The notes below the pieces were generated by a model that made no database searches, was not told the origin of the DNA, and saw nothing but the letters and a program-made list of their open reading frames with translations. Shown here piece by piece: positions 1-8,840 of a stretch of 64,000 nucleotides of DNA (positions within the stretch are counted from its first letter, which is position 1; each line of letters begins with the position of its first letter). The position numbers and the translations under genes were made by a program. The stretch is from Rhodococcus sovatensis (GTDB lineage: Bacteria; Actinomycetota; Actinomycetes; Mycobacteriales; Mycobacteriaceae). Where the stretch lies: assembly GCF_037327425.1 (NCBI RefSeq), contig NZ_CP147846.1:2542001-2606000 (forward strand). Reading direction: 5' to 3'.

Positions 1-1011
1 GAACTTCAGACCGACAGCGAGTGCGGACAAGACACCGGCGATAACGCCCAGGATCATTGCGCCGACCGGCGTGAGGGCTCCGGCGGCGGGGGTGATGGCC
101 ACAAGGCCTGCGACGATGCCCGACGCTGCACCGAGGCTGGTGGCGTGTCCGTCACGAATACGTTCTGTGATGAGCCAGCCTGCGATCGCGGCAGCAGTGG
201 CCGCGGTGGTGTTGACCCAGGCTAGACCGGCGACGCCGTCCGCCGCGAAAGCCGAACCTGCGTTGAAGCCGAACCAGCCGAACCACAGCAGTGCCGCACC
301 GAGCATCACGAACGGCAGGTTGTGCGGGCGGAAGGCGATCTTGCCGAAGCCGATGCGCTTGCCGATGATGATGGCGAGGACGAGGCCCGCGATACCGGCG
401 TTGATGTGAACGACAGTGCCACCGGCGAAGTCGATCGGAGCAACGGAGGCGACGAGTCCACCCTCACCGTCGTCGGTGGTGCCGAAGATCTTGGCAGCGA
501 GGCCGTCCTCGGAGCCCGAGAGCAGTCCGCCACCCCAGACCATGTGTGCCAGCGGGAAGTACGCGAGCGTGACCCAGATGCCTGCGAATGCGAGCCAGGT
601 TCCGTACTTGACGCGGCCCGCGATCGAGCCGGAGATCAGTGCGACGGTGATGATGGCGAACGTGACCTGGAAAGCGACGTCGATGACGTTGGCGTATCCC
701 CACGCGCCGGCGATGAAATTACCGTCCGCGTCGGTGATGGAGTCCTTGAGTCCGAAGAACTCGAAGGGATTGGCGAACAGTCCGCCGATGTCCTCGGTGC
801 CGTACGACATCGACCATCCCCACAGGACGTAGATGATCACTACGACGCACATCGATCCGAACGACATCATCATCATGTTCAAGACGGACTTCTGTTGCGA
901 CATACCGCCGTAGAAGAACGCCAGACCCGGCGTCATCAGCAGTACCAAAGATGCTGCGATCAGCATCCATGCGGCGTTGCCGGAATTGGCCAACAAATCC
1001 TCGGGACTCAC
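1..1011 (-). CDS. amt: Ammonium transporter Amt/AmtB (3' end outside window)
   Basis: This gene imports ammonium across the cytoplasmic membrane. 337 codons are visible and the frame is still open at the left edge, so the C-terminal part is missing. The protein has many hydrophobic segments and the Amt signatures TPGLAFFYGG near the N-terminus, HMVWGGG in the middle and FAGGTVVHINAG, which carries a pore histidine. The start is a GTG at 1011 preceded by a strong AAGGAGG ribosome site. It lies downstream of smc and ftsY on the same strand but 294 bp from ftsY, with its own GlnR-type operator, so it is probably transcribed separately under nitrogen control. In relatives glnB and glnD follow it (family knowledge). 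Identification is secure. Confidence 0.95.
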   Translation of the reverse strand, partial: MSPEDLLANSGNAAWMLIAASLVLLMTPGLAFFYGGMSQQKSVLNMMMMSFGSMCVVVIIYVLWGWSMSYGTEDIGGLFANPFEFFGLKDSITDADGNFIAGAWGYANVIDVAFQVTFAIITVALISGSIAGRVKYGTWLAFAGIWVTLAYFPLAHMVWGGGLLSGSEDGLAAKIFGTTDDGEGGLVASVAPIDFAGGTVVHINAGIAGLVLAIIIGKRIGFGKIAFRPHNLPFVMLGAALLWFGWFGFNAGSAFAADGVAGLAWVNTTAATAAAIAGWLITERIRDGHATSLGAASGIVAGLVAITPAAGALTPVGAMILGVIAGVLSALAVGLKF

Positions 1012-1075
1012 GTACACCCTCCTTCTCCTGCACACCGGTTGGTGCGCGGTTACGGACAAAGAGTGGTTTCAAGAA

Positions 1076-1113
1076 GTTTCATCCATGACACTCGGGTGTT
1101 TCGCTCATGTGAA
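1076..1113 (-). promoter_or_regulatory. Tandem GlnR operator upstream of amt
   Basis: Read on the minus strand, four half-sites TTCAC, GAAAC, GTGTC and GAAAC are separated by exactly six bases each. This matches the known actinobacterial GlnR consensus gTnAC-n6-GaAAC repeated twice. The site ends 64 bp before the amt GTG start. The third half-site deviates from the consensus by one base (T for A). GlnR activates amt under nitrogen limitation in mycobacteria and streptomycetes; that role here is inferred. Confidence 0.85.
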
Positions 1114-1305
1114 CGCATGGCCCGAAACTGTTGCTAGAAAGTTTCGTGCAGGCATTTCACGATTTCGGGAATTTCCGGTTCGCCCGTTTCCGCACCCCTG
1201 CTCGGCTTCCCGGTCGGCTTTGCCGAAGCGAGTACGGCAGATCGGAGCCCGATCCCGGGCGTTACCAGAGAAACCAGTGTTGCGATTCGAGACCTTCTCG
1301 TGATC

Positions 1306-2619
1306 TCAACCCAAGAGCGCATCGACAAACGCTTCGGGCTCGAACGGCGCCAAATCGTCGGCTCCTTCGCCCAGACCGACCAGCTTCACCGGCACACCGA
1401 GTTCGCGTTGCACCTGGAATACGATTCCACCCTTGGCCGTCCCGTCGAGTTTGGTGAGGACCACTCCGGTGATGTCGACCACTTCTGCGAACACCCGGGC
1501 TTGAGTCAGACCGTTCTGCCCCACAGTCGCATCGAGGACGAGAAGAACGTCGTCGACATGCGCACGCTTCTCGATGACCCTCTTCACCTTGCCGAGCTCG
1601 TCCATCAGGCCCGACTTGGTGTGCAGCCGACCGGCGGTGTCCACCACCACGACATCGACCCCTTGCTCGATACCGCGAGTAACCGAATCGAACGCCACCG
1701 CAGCAGGATCAGCTCCTTCCTTTCCTCGGACGACCTCTGCGCCGACGCGCTCGGCCCACGTCTGTAGCTGGTCTGCCGCGGCAGCTCTGAACGTGTCGGC
1801 GGCACCGAGCAGTACCCGACGGCCGTCGGCCACGAGGACCCGTGCGAGCTTGCCAGTGGTGGTCGTCTTGCCGGTGCCGTTGACGCCTACGACAAGCAGA
1901 ACAGCAGGAGTGCCATCGTGCGGCAACGCTCGGATCGAACGATCGAACTCGGGGTGCAACTGCGCGATCAGGATTTCCTTGAGCAACGCACGTGCATCGG
2001 CCTCGGTTCTGATGCTCCGCGATGCCATCTGCTGGCGCAACGAGGACATGATTTCCTCGGTCGTCGCCGAACCGAGGTCCGCGATCAGCAACGTGTCCTC
2101 GACTTCCTCCCACGAGTCCTCGTCGAGGTCACCTCCGCCGAGCAGACCGAGAAGGCTCTTGCCGACCGCTGATTGAGAGCGCGACAGCCGCCCGCGGAGA
2201 CGATCGAGCCTGCCGTCCGTTGGTGCGATGTCGTCGAGAACAGGTGCCGGCACAGGTTCCGGTGACGGCGCAGGCTCCGGTGTCGGTGTCGGTGTCGGTG
2301 TCGGAGCAGGTTCCAGTGTCGGAGCAGGTTCCAGTGTCGGAACCGGCTCAGGCGTCGGCGCAGGCTCAGGCGTCGGCTTGGGCGTCGGCTTGGGCGTCGG
2401 GGCCGGCTTAGGTTCGACGGTTGCGGTGCCCTGACTGAACGAGAACCCGCTACCGGCTTTGTAGCCCCCCGACCGATCTTTCTGTCCCTCTTCGATAGTC
2501 GGCGAGTCCGACGACTTCAGAGACACCCGGCGTCGACGTGACAGCACGAACCCGGCAACGAGGCCGACGACGAGAATGGCCAGAACAGCGGCAATGATGA
2601 TCCACGCTTGGGTACTCAC
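1306..2619 (-). CDS. ftsY: Signal recognition particle receptor FtsY
   Basis: FtsY is the membrane-associated GTPase that receives SRP-ribosome complexes for co-translational membrane targeting. A hydrophobic N-terminal segment (about residues 5-27) is followed by a basic RRRR stretch, then a 60-residue Pro/Thr/Glu-rich linker of PTPEP-type repeats, then the NG GTPase domain. The P-loop is GVNGTGKTTTTGK, and DTAGRLHTK and TKLDGTAKGG follow. I chose the GTG at 2619 because AGGATG lies about 8 bp upstream; the ATG at 2628 has its purine box directly against it. The gene follows smc by 31 bp on the same strand. The repeat linker varies in relatives and its coding DNA is visibly repetitive (about 2278-2405). 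Confidence 0.95.
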   Translation of the reverse strand: MSTQAWIIIAAVLAILVVGLVAGFVLSRRRRVSLKSSDSPTIEEGQKDRSGGYKAGSGFSFSQGTATVEPKPAPTPKPTPKPTPEPAPTPEPVPTLEPAPTLEPAPTPTPTPTPEPAPSPEPVPAPVLDDIAPTDGRLDRLRGRLSRSQSAVGKSLLGLLGGGDLDEDSWEEVEDTLLIADLGSATTEEIMSSLRQQMASRSIRTEADARALLKEILIAQLHPEFDRSIRALPHDGTPAVLLVVGVNGTGKTTTTGKLARVLVADGRRVLLGAADTFRAAAADQLQTWAERVGAEVVRGKEGADPAAVAFDSVTRGIEQGVDVVVVDTAGRLHTKSGLMDELGKVKRVIEKRAHVDDVLLVLDATVGQNGLTQARVFAEVVDITGVVLTKLDGTAKGGIVFQVQRELGVPVKLVGLGEGADDLAPFEPEAFVDALLG

Positions 2620-2650
2620 GGGATACATCCTGTCAGGACGCGTCGCGGCG

Positions 2651-5600
2651 TCAGCTCGAGGGCGTCTTCACGACCTCGTCGTCGTCCTCGGTGGCGCTTG
2701 CGATCGTCTCGACTCGGTCGCGGTTCAGACGCTGCGAGATGACCGTGGTGATTCCGTCACCGCGCATCGAAACTCCGTACAGGGCGTCGGCGACTTCCAT
2801 CGTCGGCTTCTGGTGAGTGATGACGATCAATTGCGACTTCTCGCGCAACTGCTCGAACAAACCGATCAGTCGTCGCAGATTCGTATCGTCCAACGCCGCC
2901 TCGACCTCGTCCATGACGTAGAACGGCGACGGCCTTGCACGGAAGATGGCGACGAGCATGGCGACCGCCGTCAAGGACTTCTCGCCACCCGACAACAGCG
3001 AAAGGCGTTTGACCTTCTTCCCCGGCGGCCGAGCTTCGACCTCGATACCGGTGGTGAGCATGTCCCCCGGATCGGTGAGGATCAATCTCCCTTCGCCACC
3101 GGGGAACAACTTCGCGAACACACCGGTGAACTCACGCTCGACGTCCAGCCAGGCGTCGGTGAACACCTGCAGAATCCGTTCGTCGACATCGGCGACGACA
3201 TCGAGCAGGTCCTTACGCGCGGACTTCACGTCTTCGAGCTGCGTCGACAGGAAGTTGTACCGCTCCTCCAGGGCGGCGAACTCCTCCAATGCCAGCGGAT
3301 TCACCTTGCCCAACGTCGCCAGATCCCGTTCGGCCCGCTTCGCCCGCTTTTCCTGAGTGAGTCGATCGAACGGCATCGGCGCGGGCGCGACTACCTGCTC
3401 ACCGCGCTCTTTCGCAGCTTCGTATTCGGCAACTTCGAGTTCGGTCGGCGGGAGCACGGTATCCGGGCCGTATTCGGCGATCAGATCGTCGAGACCGATG
3501 CCATGCTGCTCGAGAATCGTCGCCTCCAGCTGCTCGATCCGCAGCGCGGCCTGTGCGCGTGCCACTTCGTCGCGGTGGACTGCGTCGGTGATCGATGCCA
3601 GCTGACCCTGCAATGCCCTGACCTGTTCCTTCACCCGGTCCAGTTCCGCAGTGGTATTCGCTCGCTGCTCTGCCAGCTCGTCTCGACGGGCGGCTGCAGC
3701 GGCGACGACACCTGCCAACCGCTCTGCTACCCGATCTCCAGCCGATGCAACGGATTCCGCCACCGCGGCAGCGTGGCGACGAGCGACCATGTCGCGCTCC
3801 GCGCGAGCGCGTGCCTCACGTTCTGCACGGGCAGCGCGCCGCAGCGAGTCGGCCTTCCCTCGAACGGACTGCGCCCGCTCCTCCGCCGTTCTGACATTGA
3901 GCCGGGCCTCGACCTCCACCGACCGAACCTCCGACAACGCGGCGGCAGCTGCCTCGCGAACGAAGGTCGAGTCCTCGGATTCCGGTGCGCCTGCCGCCCC
4001 GGACTGCTCGTCTTCGGCCATACGCAAACGCTCTTCGAGTTCGGCCAGAGCGGCGAGGGCTTCTTCACGTCCGCTCTCTGCCTTCACTCGTTGCTCGGAT
4101 AGTCGAGTCGACTCCGCCTGGGCCGATCGCGCCAGCTGTCCGAGCCTGCCTAGCTGCTCGTACACCGCCGCCATCGCCGCATCGGACTCGTTGAGCGCGG
4201 CAAGCGCTTGTTCAGCGGATTCTCGGCGATCGGACTGCTCCGCCAGTGCACCCGACAGCGCAGCTTCCAATTCTGCCGATCGACGTTCGGCCGCCGCGAG
4301 TTCCACAGCTGAAGTGTCGATCGCAGCCTGAACTTCCAGCGTGCTCGGTCGCCTGTCCGAACCGCCCGACAACCAACCGGAATCGACGTAGTCCCCCTCA
4401 GTGGTCACCGCCCGAATTTCCGCGGCCCCGCGCACGAGGGTCTGCGCGTCGTCGAGCGAGGCGACGATTACGACGTCGCCGAGCAACGCTTCCATCGAGA
4501 CCGCCAGCGAGTCCGGGTATCGAACGACGTCGATTGCCCACCGCGCGCCGTCCGGAAGAGAGACCGCGCGAGCAGGTCTACCCCCGGATCGCTGGATGTG
4601 TTCACTGTCGAACACGATGGCCGCGCGTCCACTGTCGGTGTCGTGCAGCACTCGCACGGCGTCCCGTGCACTGTCGAAGGACTCGGCGTAGACCGCGTCG
4701 GCGACGGGTCCCATCGCGACCGCGACGGCGACGTCGAACCCCTCGTCCACGGTGATCTGCTCGGCAAGCAAACCGGACACTCCGGCGTGGCCTTGTTCGA
4801 TCAGCCATCCCGCGCCGTCCTTGCGTTCGAGGCCCATCGTCAGTGCCTCGATACGCGCCTGGAACGACGCAACCCGCTTCCCCGCGATCCGATCCTCGTT
4901 CTGCAGCTCGGTCACACGCGCATCGGCACTGCGCAACGCTGCAACCGCACGTTCGTAGTGAGTGTCCAGGCTCAACTCACTCGCATCGAGTCCAGAAATC
5001 TGATCCTGGACGCTTTCGAACTCGGCCCGTGCAACGTCACCGCGCTCGCGCGCCTCTTCTATGGCCACCGAGAGCCTGGACACCTCTGCGTCGATGGAGT
5101 CGGCTTTGGTTCGATAGGTGTCCACCTGCCCGGACAACCGTGCGAAACCCTCGCGACGGTCCGCAACGGCACGCACTGCAGCCATGTGGGCGCGCTCGGC
5201 TTCGGCAGCGGCCGCCTCTCGCTCGAACAATTGCTCCCGTGCGGCTTCGAGGGACTCCCGCGCGATCTCGACCGCTTCGACGAGTTCCATCTCCTCTTCG
5301 GCGACACGCTCGGCCTGCTGTTCGAGCTCGTCCGGATCCTGGCCGCGGCCCCCGGTCGGCGCGGAATCGAGGTGTCGGGCCCGCTCCTTGGCAATGCGGA
5401 TGGTTGCGTTGACGCGTTCGGCGAGTGCAGAGAGCGCAAACCACGTCTGGCCTGCGGCCTCGGCGCTCGGGGTCAAGCGTGCGACCGACTGCTCGAGCTC
5501 GCCGAGAGCGACGGTCCCTGCTTGGAGTGTGTCCGCAACCGCCGCGTACTGCTCACGCGCGGCAGCCTCGTCCTGGGTCTGGTTCGCGAACTCCTCGCGT

Positions 5601-6310
5601 CGTGTGACGAGATCGTCTGCAGCAAGACGCAATCGAGCGTCACGCAGATCCGCCTGGACTGTTTGTGCACGCCTGGCGACCTCCGCCTGCCTGCCGAGCG
5701 GTTTGAGCTGACGACGCAGCTCCGCGGTCAAGTCGCTGAGCCTCGCCAGATTCGCCTGCATCGCGTCGAGCTTGCGAACAGCCTTCTCTTTGCGTTTGCG
5801 GTGCTTGAGGACACCTGCGGCCTCCTCGATGAAGGCACGGCGATCCTCGGGGCGCGATTCGAGAATCGCTGCAAGCCGCCCCTGCCCGACGATGACATGC
5901 ATCTCACGGCCGATACCCGAGTCGCTCAGAAGCTCTTGTACATCCATCAGCCGGCACGAGTTGCCGTTGATCTCGTACTCGCCGGCGCCATCGCGGAACA
6001 TCCGCCGAGTGATCGAGACTTCGGTGTAGTCGATGGGAAGGGCGCCGTCGGAGTTGTCGATCGTCAGCGTGACCTCCGCGCGGCCGAGCGGTGCGCGCCC
6101 GGACGTCCCGGCGAAGATGACGTCCTCCATCTTGCCGCCACGAAGGGCCTTCGCGCCCTGCTCCCCCATGACCCAGGTGAGCGCGTCGACGACGTTGGAC
6201 TTTCCCGACCCGTTCGGCCCGACCACACACGTGATTCCCGGCTCGAAACGTAGAGTCGTCGCCGAAGCAAAGGACTTGAAGCCCTTCAGCGTCAGACTCT
6301 TGAGATGCAT
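2651..6310 (-). CDS. smc: Chromosome segregation protein SMC
   Basis: This is the 1219-residue SMC ATPase that forms the condensin ring with ScpA and ScpB and organises the chromosome. The N-terminal Walker A is GPNGSGKSNVVD (residues 31-42). Two long coiled coils rich in Ala, Glu and Arg flank a hinge at roughly 500-640. The C-terminal signature motif LLSGGEKS lies near 1105 and Walker B VMDEVEAALDD near 1132. Length is normal for the family. It sits between acyP (20 bp upstream) and ftsY (31 bp downstream), a conserved order suggesting one operon. Confidence 0.97.
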   Translation of the reverse strand: MHLKSLTLKGFKSFASATTLRFEPGITCVVGPNGSGKSNVVDALTWVMGEQGAKALRGGKMEDVIFAGTSGRAPLGRAEVTLTIDNSDGALPIDYTEVSITRRMFRDGAGEYEINGNSCRLMDVQELLSDSGIGREMHVIVGQGRLAAILESRPEDRRAFIEEAAGVLKHRKRKEKAVRKLDAMQANLARLSDLTAELRRQLKPLGRQAEVARRAQTVQADLRDARLRLAADDLVTRREEFANQTQDEAAAREQYAAVADTLQAGTVALGELEQSVARLTPSAEAAGQTWFALSALAERVNATIRIAKERARHLDSAPTGGRGQDPDELEQQAERVAEEEMELVEAVEIARESLEAAREQLFEREAAAAEAERAHMAAVRAVADRREGFARLSGQVDTYRTKADSIDAEVSRLSVAIEEARERGDVARAEFESVQDQISGLDASELSLDTHYERAVAALRSADARVTELQNEDRIAGKRVASFQARIEALTMGLERKDGAGWLIEQGHAGVSGLLAEQITVDEGFDVAVAVAMGPVADAVYAESFDSARDAVRVLHDTDSGRAAIVFDSEHIQRSGGRPARAVSLPDGARWAIDVVRYPDSLAVSMEALLGDVVIVASLDDAQTLVRGAAEIRAVTTEGDYVDSGWLSGGSDRRPSTLEVQAAIDTSAVELAAAERRSAELEAALSGALAEQSDRRESAEQALAALNESDAAMAAVYEQLGRLGQLARSAQAESTRLSEQRVKAESGREEALAALAELEERLRMAEDEQSGAAGAPESEDSTFVREAAAAALSEVRSVEVEARLNVRTAEERAQSVRGKADSLRRAARAEREARARAERDMVARRHAAAVAESVASAGDRVAERLAGVVAAAAARRDELAEQRANTTAELDRVKEQVRALQGQLASITDAVHRDEVARAQAALRIEQLEATILEQHGIGLDDLIAEYGPDTVLPPTELEVAEYEAAKERGEQVVAPAPMPFDRLTQEKRAKRAERDLATLGKVNPLALEEFAALEERYNFLSTQLEDVKSARKDLLDVVADVDERILQVFTDAWLDVEREFTGVFAKLFPGGEGRLILTDPGDMLTTGIEVEARPPGKKVKRLSLLSGGEKSLTAVAMLVAIFRARPSPFYVMDEVEAALDDTNLRRLIGLFEQLREKSQLIVITHQKPTMEVADALYGVSMRGDGITTVISQRLNRDRVETIASATEDDDEVVKTPSS

Positions 6311-6329
6311 GGCGGTCGAGCCTACCGTT

Positions 6330-6605
6330 CTAGCGCTCCACGAATCCGGACAGACCCCCTCGTGGCGGATCCCAACTCTCGACCACGAGCGTCACGGTCC
6401 CTGGAGTCGATCGTCCTCGAAGTGCAGACAGCAGCTGTTCGAGTCGATCTCGGGCACCTTCGGCGACCACCAGAACCCGACCGTCCGCATGGTTGGTCGC
6501 CGAGCCGACAAGTCCGAGTTCAAGTGCTCGCGACCGCGTCCACCATCGGAAGCCGACTCCTTGGACCTGCCCGTGCACCCAGGCGGTCAGCCGCTCATCC
6601 GTCAC
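6330..6605 (-). CDS. acyP: Acylphosphatase
   Basis: This 91-residue acylphosphatase hydrolyses acyl phosphates. The signature WVHGQVQGVGFRW contains the catalytic arginine, and a second motif includes the catalytic asparagine in SATNHADGRV. The frame stays open upstream, but a family-length protein starts at the GTG at 6605. That GTG overlaps the stop of the upstream secreted propeller gene in a GTGA junction, so translational coupling decides the start. It lies 19 bp before smc, a conserved neighbourhood in mycobacteria. Confidence 0.9.
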   Translation of the reverse strand: MTDERLTAWVHGQVQGVGFRWWTRSRALELGLVGSATNHADGRVLVVAEGARDRLEQLLSALRGRSTPGTVTLVVESWDPPRGGLSGFVER

Positions 6606-7504
6606 GAGGGTGATACCTGTCGAACCGTGCCGTCGAAGCTGGTGGCGTACACGGACGAGCTGTCCCAGCCGGTGCCGCCGAAGCTGACGGAGGTAGTGAG
6701 CGGCATACCGGTGGCGATCACGCACGAGGAGCCATCCTTCGGATCTATCCGAAGGATGCGACCGGCGAGATTCTGCGCCAGGTAGATCCGACCGTCCGGT
6801 CCCACCGTCATATCGTCCGAGGCAGTGAGGGGGCCGAAACCGTCCACCGGGATCGTCCGAACGGCGCCGCCGGGATCGCGCGCGTCCATCACTGTGATCC
6901 GGAGTTCGGGCTCGAACGTGTTCGATACGTACAGCGTGTCCCCGTCGATCGCGATCCCGTTGGCCGTACCGAGGTCGGTGCGTACCACCGCCGGCTCATG
7001 CGGCGCAGCACTGGGCACGAGTGTGAGACCCGTCGGGGCCCCGAGATTGCGGGTGGCGAAGAAGGCCCCGTCGGACGATCTCGCGAGTCCGTTGGGCATC
7101 ACGAGGCCGCGTGCGAAGGTCGAACGAACCCCCGACTCGAGATCCACGACGTCCACGGTCCCGTCCGGGGTGCCGAAAAGTCCTGCGGCCGTGCTATTTC
7201 CCGTTGCGAAATAGAGCGTGCGGTCGTGTACGACCAAGCCTCCCGGCGAAGACACGTCGGACACCGCCACCGACCGCACGGTGTCCGGGGTCAACCGCTG
7301 AATACTCCCCGGGCCGATGGGCGAGGTTTCCGACAGATACATCGAGCCGTCTCCGCCGAACGCAAGGTTCTCCAGCATCCCGTATCCCGACGCCACCGTG
7401 CTCACGGACCACGACGTACACACCGGAGACGCGGACGCGGTAGGCGAAAACACCAGCAGTCCTGCAGCCATCGCCCCGACCGCGGCAGCAGCTCGGATTT
7501 TCAT
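6602..7504 (-). CDS. Secreted beta-propeller protein (NHL/SMP-30-like)
   Basis: This 300-residue protein has a clear Sec signal peptide (about residues 1-25, ending ASA before SPVCTS), so it is exported. The rest consists of repeated short blades such as GGDGSMYLSET, DDMTVGPDGRIYLA and SDGAFFATRN, typical of six-bladed NHL, SMP-30 or ScyD-like propellers. No catalytic metal ligands could be assigned with confidence, so substrate and activity are unknown. It starts 1 bp after the osmC-like stop and overlaps acyP by GTGA, so it is embedded in the mutM-smc operon. In M. tuberculosis, as I recall it, osmC is directly followed by acyP, which would make this gene an insertion. Confidence 0.75.
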   Translation of the reverse strand: MKIRAAAAVGAMAAGLLVFSPTASASPVCTSWSVSTVASGYGMLENLAFGGDGSMYLSETSPIGPGSIQRLTPDTVRSVAVSDVSSPGGLVVHDRTLYFATGNSTAAGLFGTPDGTVDVVDLESGVRSTFARGLVMPNGLARSSDGAFFATRNLGAPTGLTLVPSAAPHEPAVVRTDLGTANGIAIDGDTLYVSNTFEPELRITVMDARDPGGAVRTIPVDGFGPLTASDDMTVGPDGRIYLAQNLAGRILRIDPKDGSSCVIATGMPLTTSVSFGGTGWDSSSVYATSFDGTVRQVSPS

Positions 7505-7505
7505 G

Positions 7506-7934
7506 TCAGGCGTCCACGTCTATGTCCAGAGTGATGGTCGTGCCTGCCTTCAGCGTGCGACCGACGGTGCACACTTTGTCGATGGCCCGCTCGACCACAG
7601 TCAGTAGCCGTTCCTGCGCTTCCGGATCCAGTTCGCTGAGGTCCACTTTGAGGATTTCGTTGAGTTCCGGATAGAGCTCGTTCTCGCGGTCCGCATGCCC
7701 GGACACCTCGACGGTGGCGTCGTAGCTGTCGCCCAAACGGCGAGAGAGCGGCAGATCGGAACTCATTCCGGTGCACGCGGCAAGTGCGATCTTCAGGAGC
7801 TCGCCCGGAGTGAAGACGCCCTCCACCGACTCGGATCCGATCAACACCTCGGCGCCGCGCGAGCTCTTGCCGGTGTAGCGGCGGGTTCCGGTGCGTTCTA
7901 CCCACAGCGATGTCGGGGTGCTTTCGTCAGCCAT
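7506..7934 (-). CDS. OsmC/Ohr family peroxide-reducing protein
   Basis: This 142-residue OsmC-family protein probably reduces organic hydroperoxides with a Cys pair. The first cysteine is in LAACTGMSSDLPLSR and the second in VCTVGRTLKAG, near residue 120. Opening residues such as RRYTGKSSRGAEVLIG fit the fold. The frame is open further upstream, but the ATG at 7934 gives the family length and avoids overlap with mutM. It corresponds to Rv2923c by position. It lies between mutM (38 bp upstream) and the secreted propeller gene. Confidence 0.88.
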   Translation of the reverse strand: MADESTPTSLWVERTGTRRYTGKSSRGAEVLIGSESVEGVFTPGELLKIALAACTGMSSDLPLSRRLGDSYDATVEVSGHADRENELYPELNEILKVDLSELDPEAQERLLTVVERAIDKVCTVGRTLKAGTTITLDIDVDA

Positions 7935-7972
7935 GAGAGCCGATTGTAGGGACCGCGAGCACGGGCGCGGTA

Positions 7973-8839
7973 TCAGGACCGAGTAATTCTCGGTCTCGGC
8001 TGGCACTTCGGGCAGCTGAACGACGATCTGTTCATGAACTTCTCACGCCTGATCGGACTTCCACAGCGGGAGCACGGAAGTCCTTCCTGACCGTAGGCGT
8101 CCAGCGAGCGATCGAAGTAGCCGGACTCGCCGTTGACGTTGACATACAGAGCGTCGAACGACGTTCCACCCTGAGCCAGCGCCTCACCCATCACAGCATG
8201 TACCGCTGTCAGCAACCGCCGCAGCGCCGGGCGCGTCAGAGTCTCGGCGATCCGATTTCCGTGGATCTTCGAACGCCACAGCGCTTCGTCGGCATAGATG
8301 TTTCCGACTCCGGACAGCACGGTCTGATCCAGAAGGGCTCGCTTGATCTCGGTGTGCTTGCCGCGCAACACCGTGACGACGGCCTCGGCATCGAACAGAG
8401 GATCTACGGGATCGCGAGCGATGTGTGCCACCGGTTCCGGAACGATAGAACCGTCCACTTCCTCGAGTGGGGCTATCGCCCAACCACCGAAGGTTCGCTG
8501 ATCGACGAATCTCAGTTCGGCGCCGTTGTCCAGCCGCGCTCGGATCCGTAGGTGTTTCTCGTCCGGCACTGTAGGAGGCTGGACCAGCATCTGACCGCTC
8601 ATCCCGAGGTGAACCACGATAGCGACGTCGCGAGGATCGAGGGGAAGCCACAAGTACTTCCCTCGACGCTCGGCAGAGGAAATTCGGCGACCACTCAATT
8701 GCCCGACGAGATCCCGGCCGCCTGCGAAGTGACGCCGTACCGCTCGCGGATGGAGAACATCGACCGACTCGATGGTGGAACCGACGATGTGAGATTCGAG
8801 TCCGCGTCGAACGACCTCGACCTCGGGCAGTTCGGGCAT
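7973..8839 (-). CDS. mutM: Formamidopyrimidine-DNA glycosylase
   Basis: MutM/Fpg removes 8-oxoguanine and cleaves the abasic site. The start is fixed by chemistry: the mature protein must begin with Pro2-Glu3, and MPELPEVE is found at the ATG at 8839. The frame extends 40 codons upstream, but that part overlaps rnc and is not family-like. The C-terminal zinc finger is intact (CSRCGSPIRR followed by CPKC). The protein has 288 residues. It starts 1 bp after the rnc stop, so the two are co-transcribed, as in mycobacteria. Confidence 0.96.
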   Translation of the reverse strand: MPELPEVEVVRRGLESHIVGSTIESVDVLHPRAVRRHFAGGRDLVGQLSGRRISSAERRGKYLWLPLDPRDVAIVVHLGMSGQMLVQPPTVPDEKHLRIRARLDNGAELRFVDQRTFGGWAIAPLEEVDGSIVPEPVAHIARDPVDPLFDAEAVVTVLRGKHTEIKRALLDQTVLSGVGNIYADEALWRSKIHGNRIAETLTRPALRRLLTAVHAVMGEALAQGGTSFDALYVNVNGESGYFDRSLDAYGQEGLPCSRCGSPIRREKFMNRSSFSCPKCQPRPRITRS

Positions 8840-8840
8840 T

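Noticed and set aside
1211..1223. Inverted repeat TCGGC/GCCGA downstream of ftsY
   Set aside because: The stem is only five pairs with a three-base loop and no T-run; too weak to call a terminator.
2278..2405. CRISPR-like repeat in ftsY
   Set aside because: The repeats are short, contiguous, in-frame and without spacers, so they are coding low-complexity sequence.
2576..6253. Long plus-strand frames opposite smc (about 508 and 551 codons)
   Set aside because: Both lie wholly within the secure smc gene on the opposite strand and show no family signature or start site.
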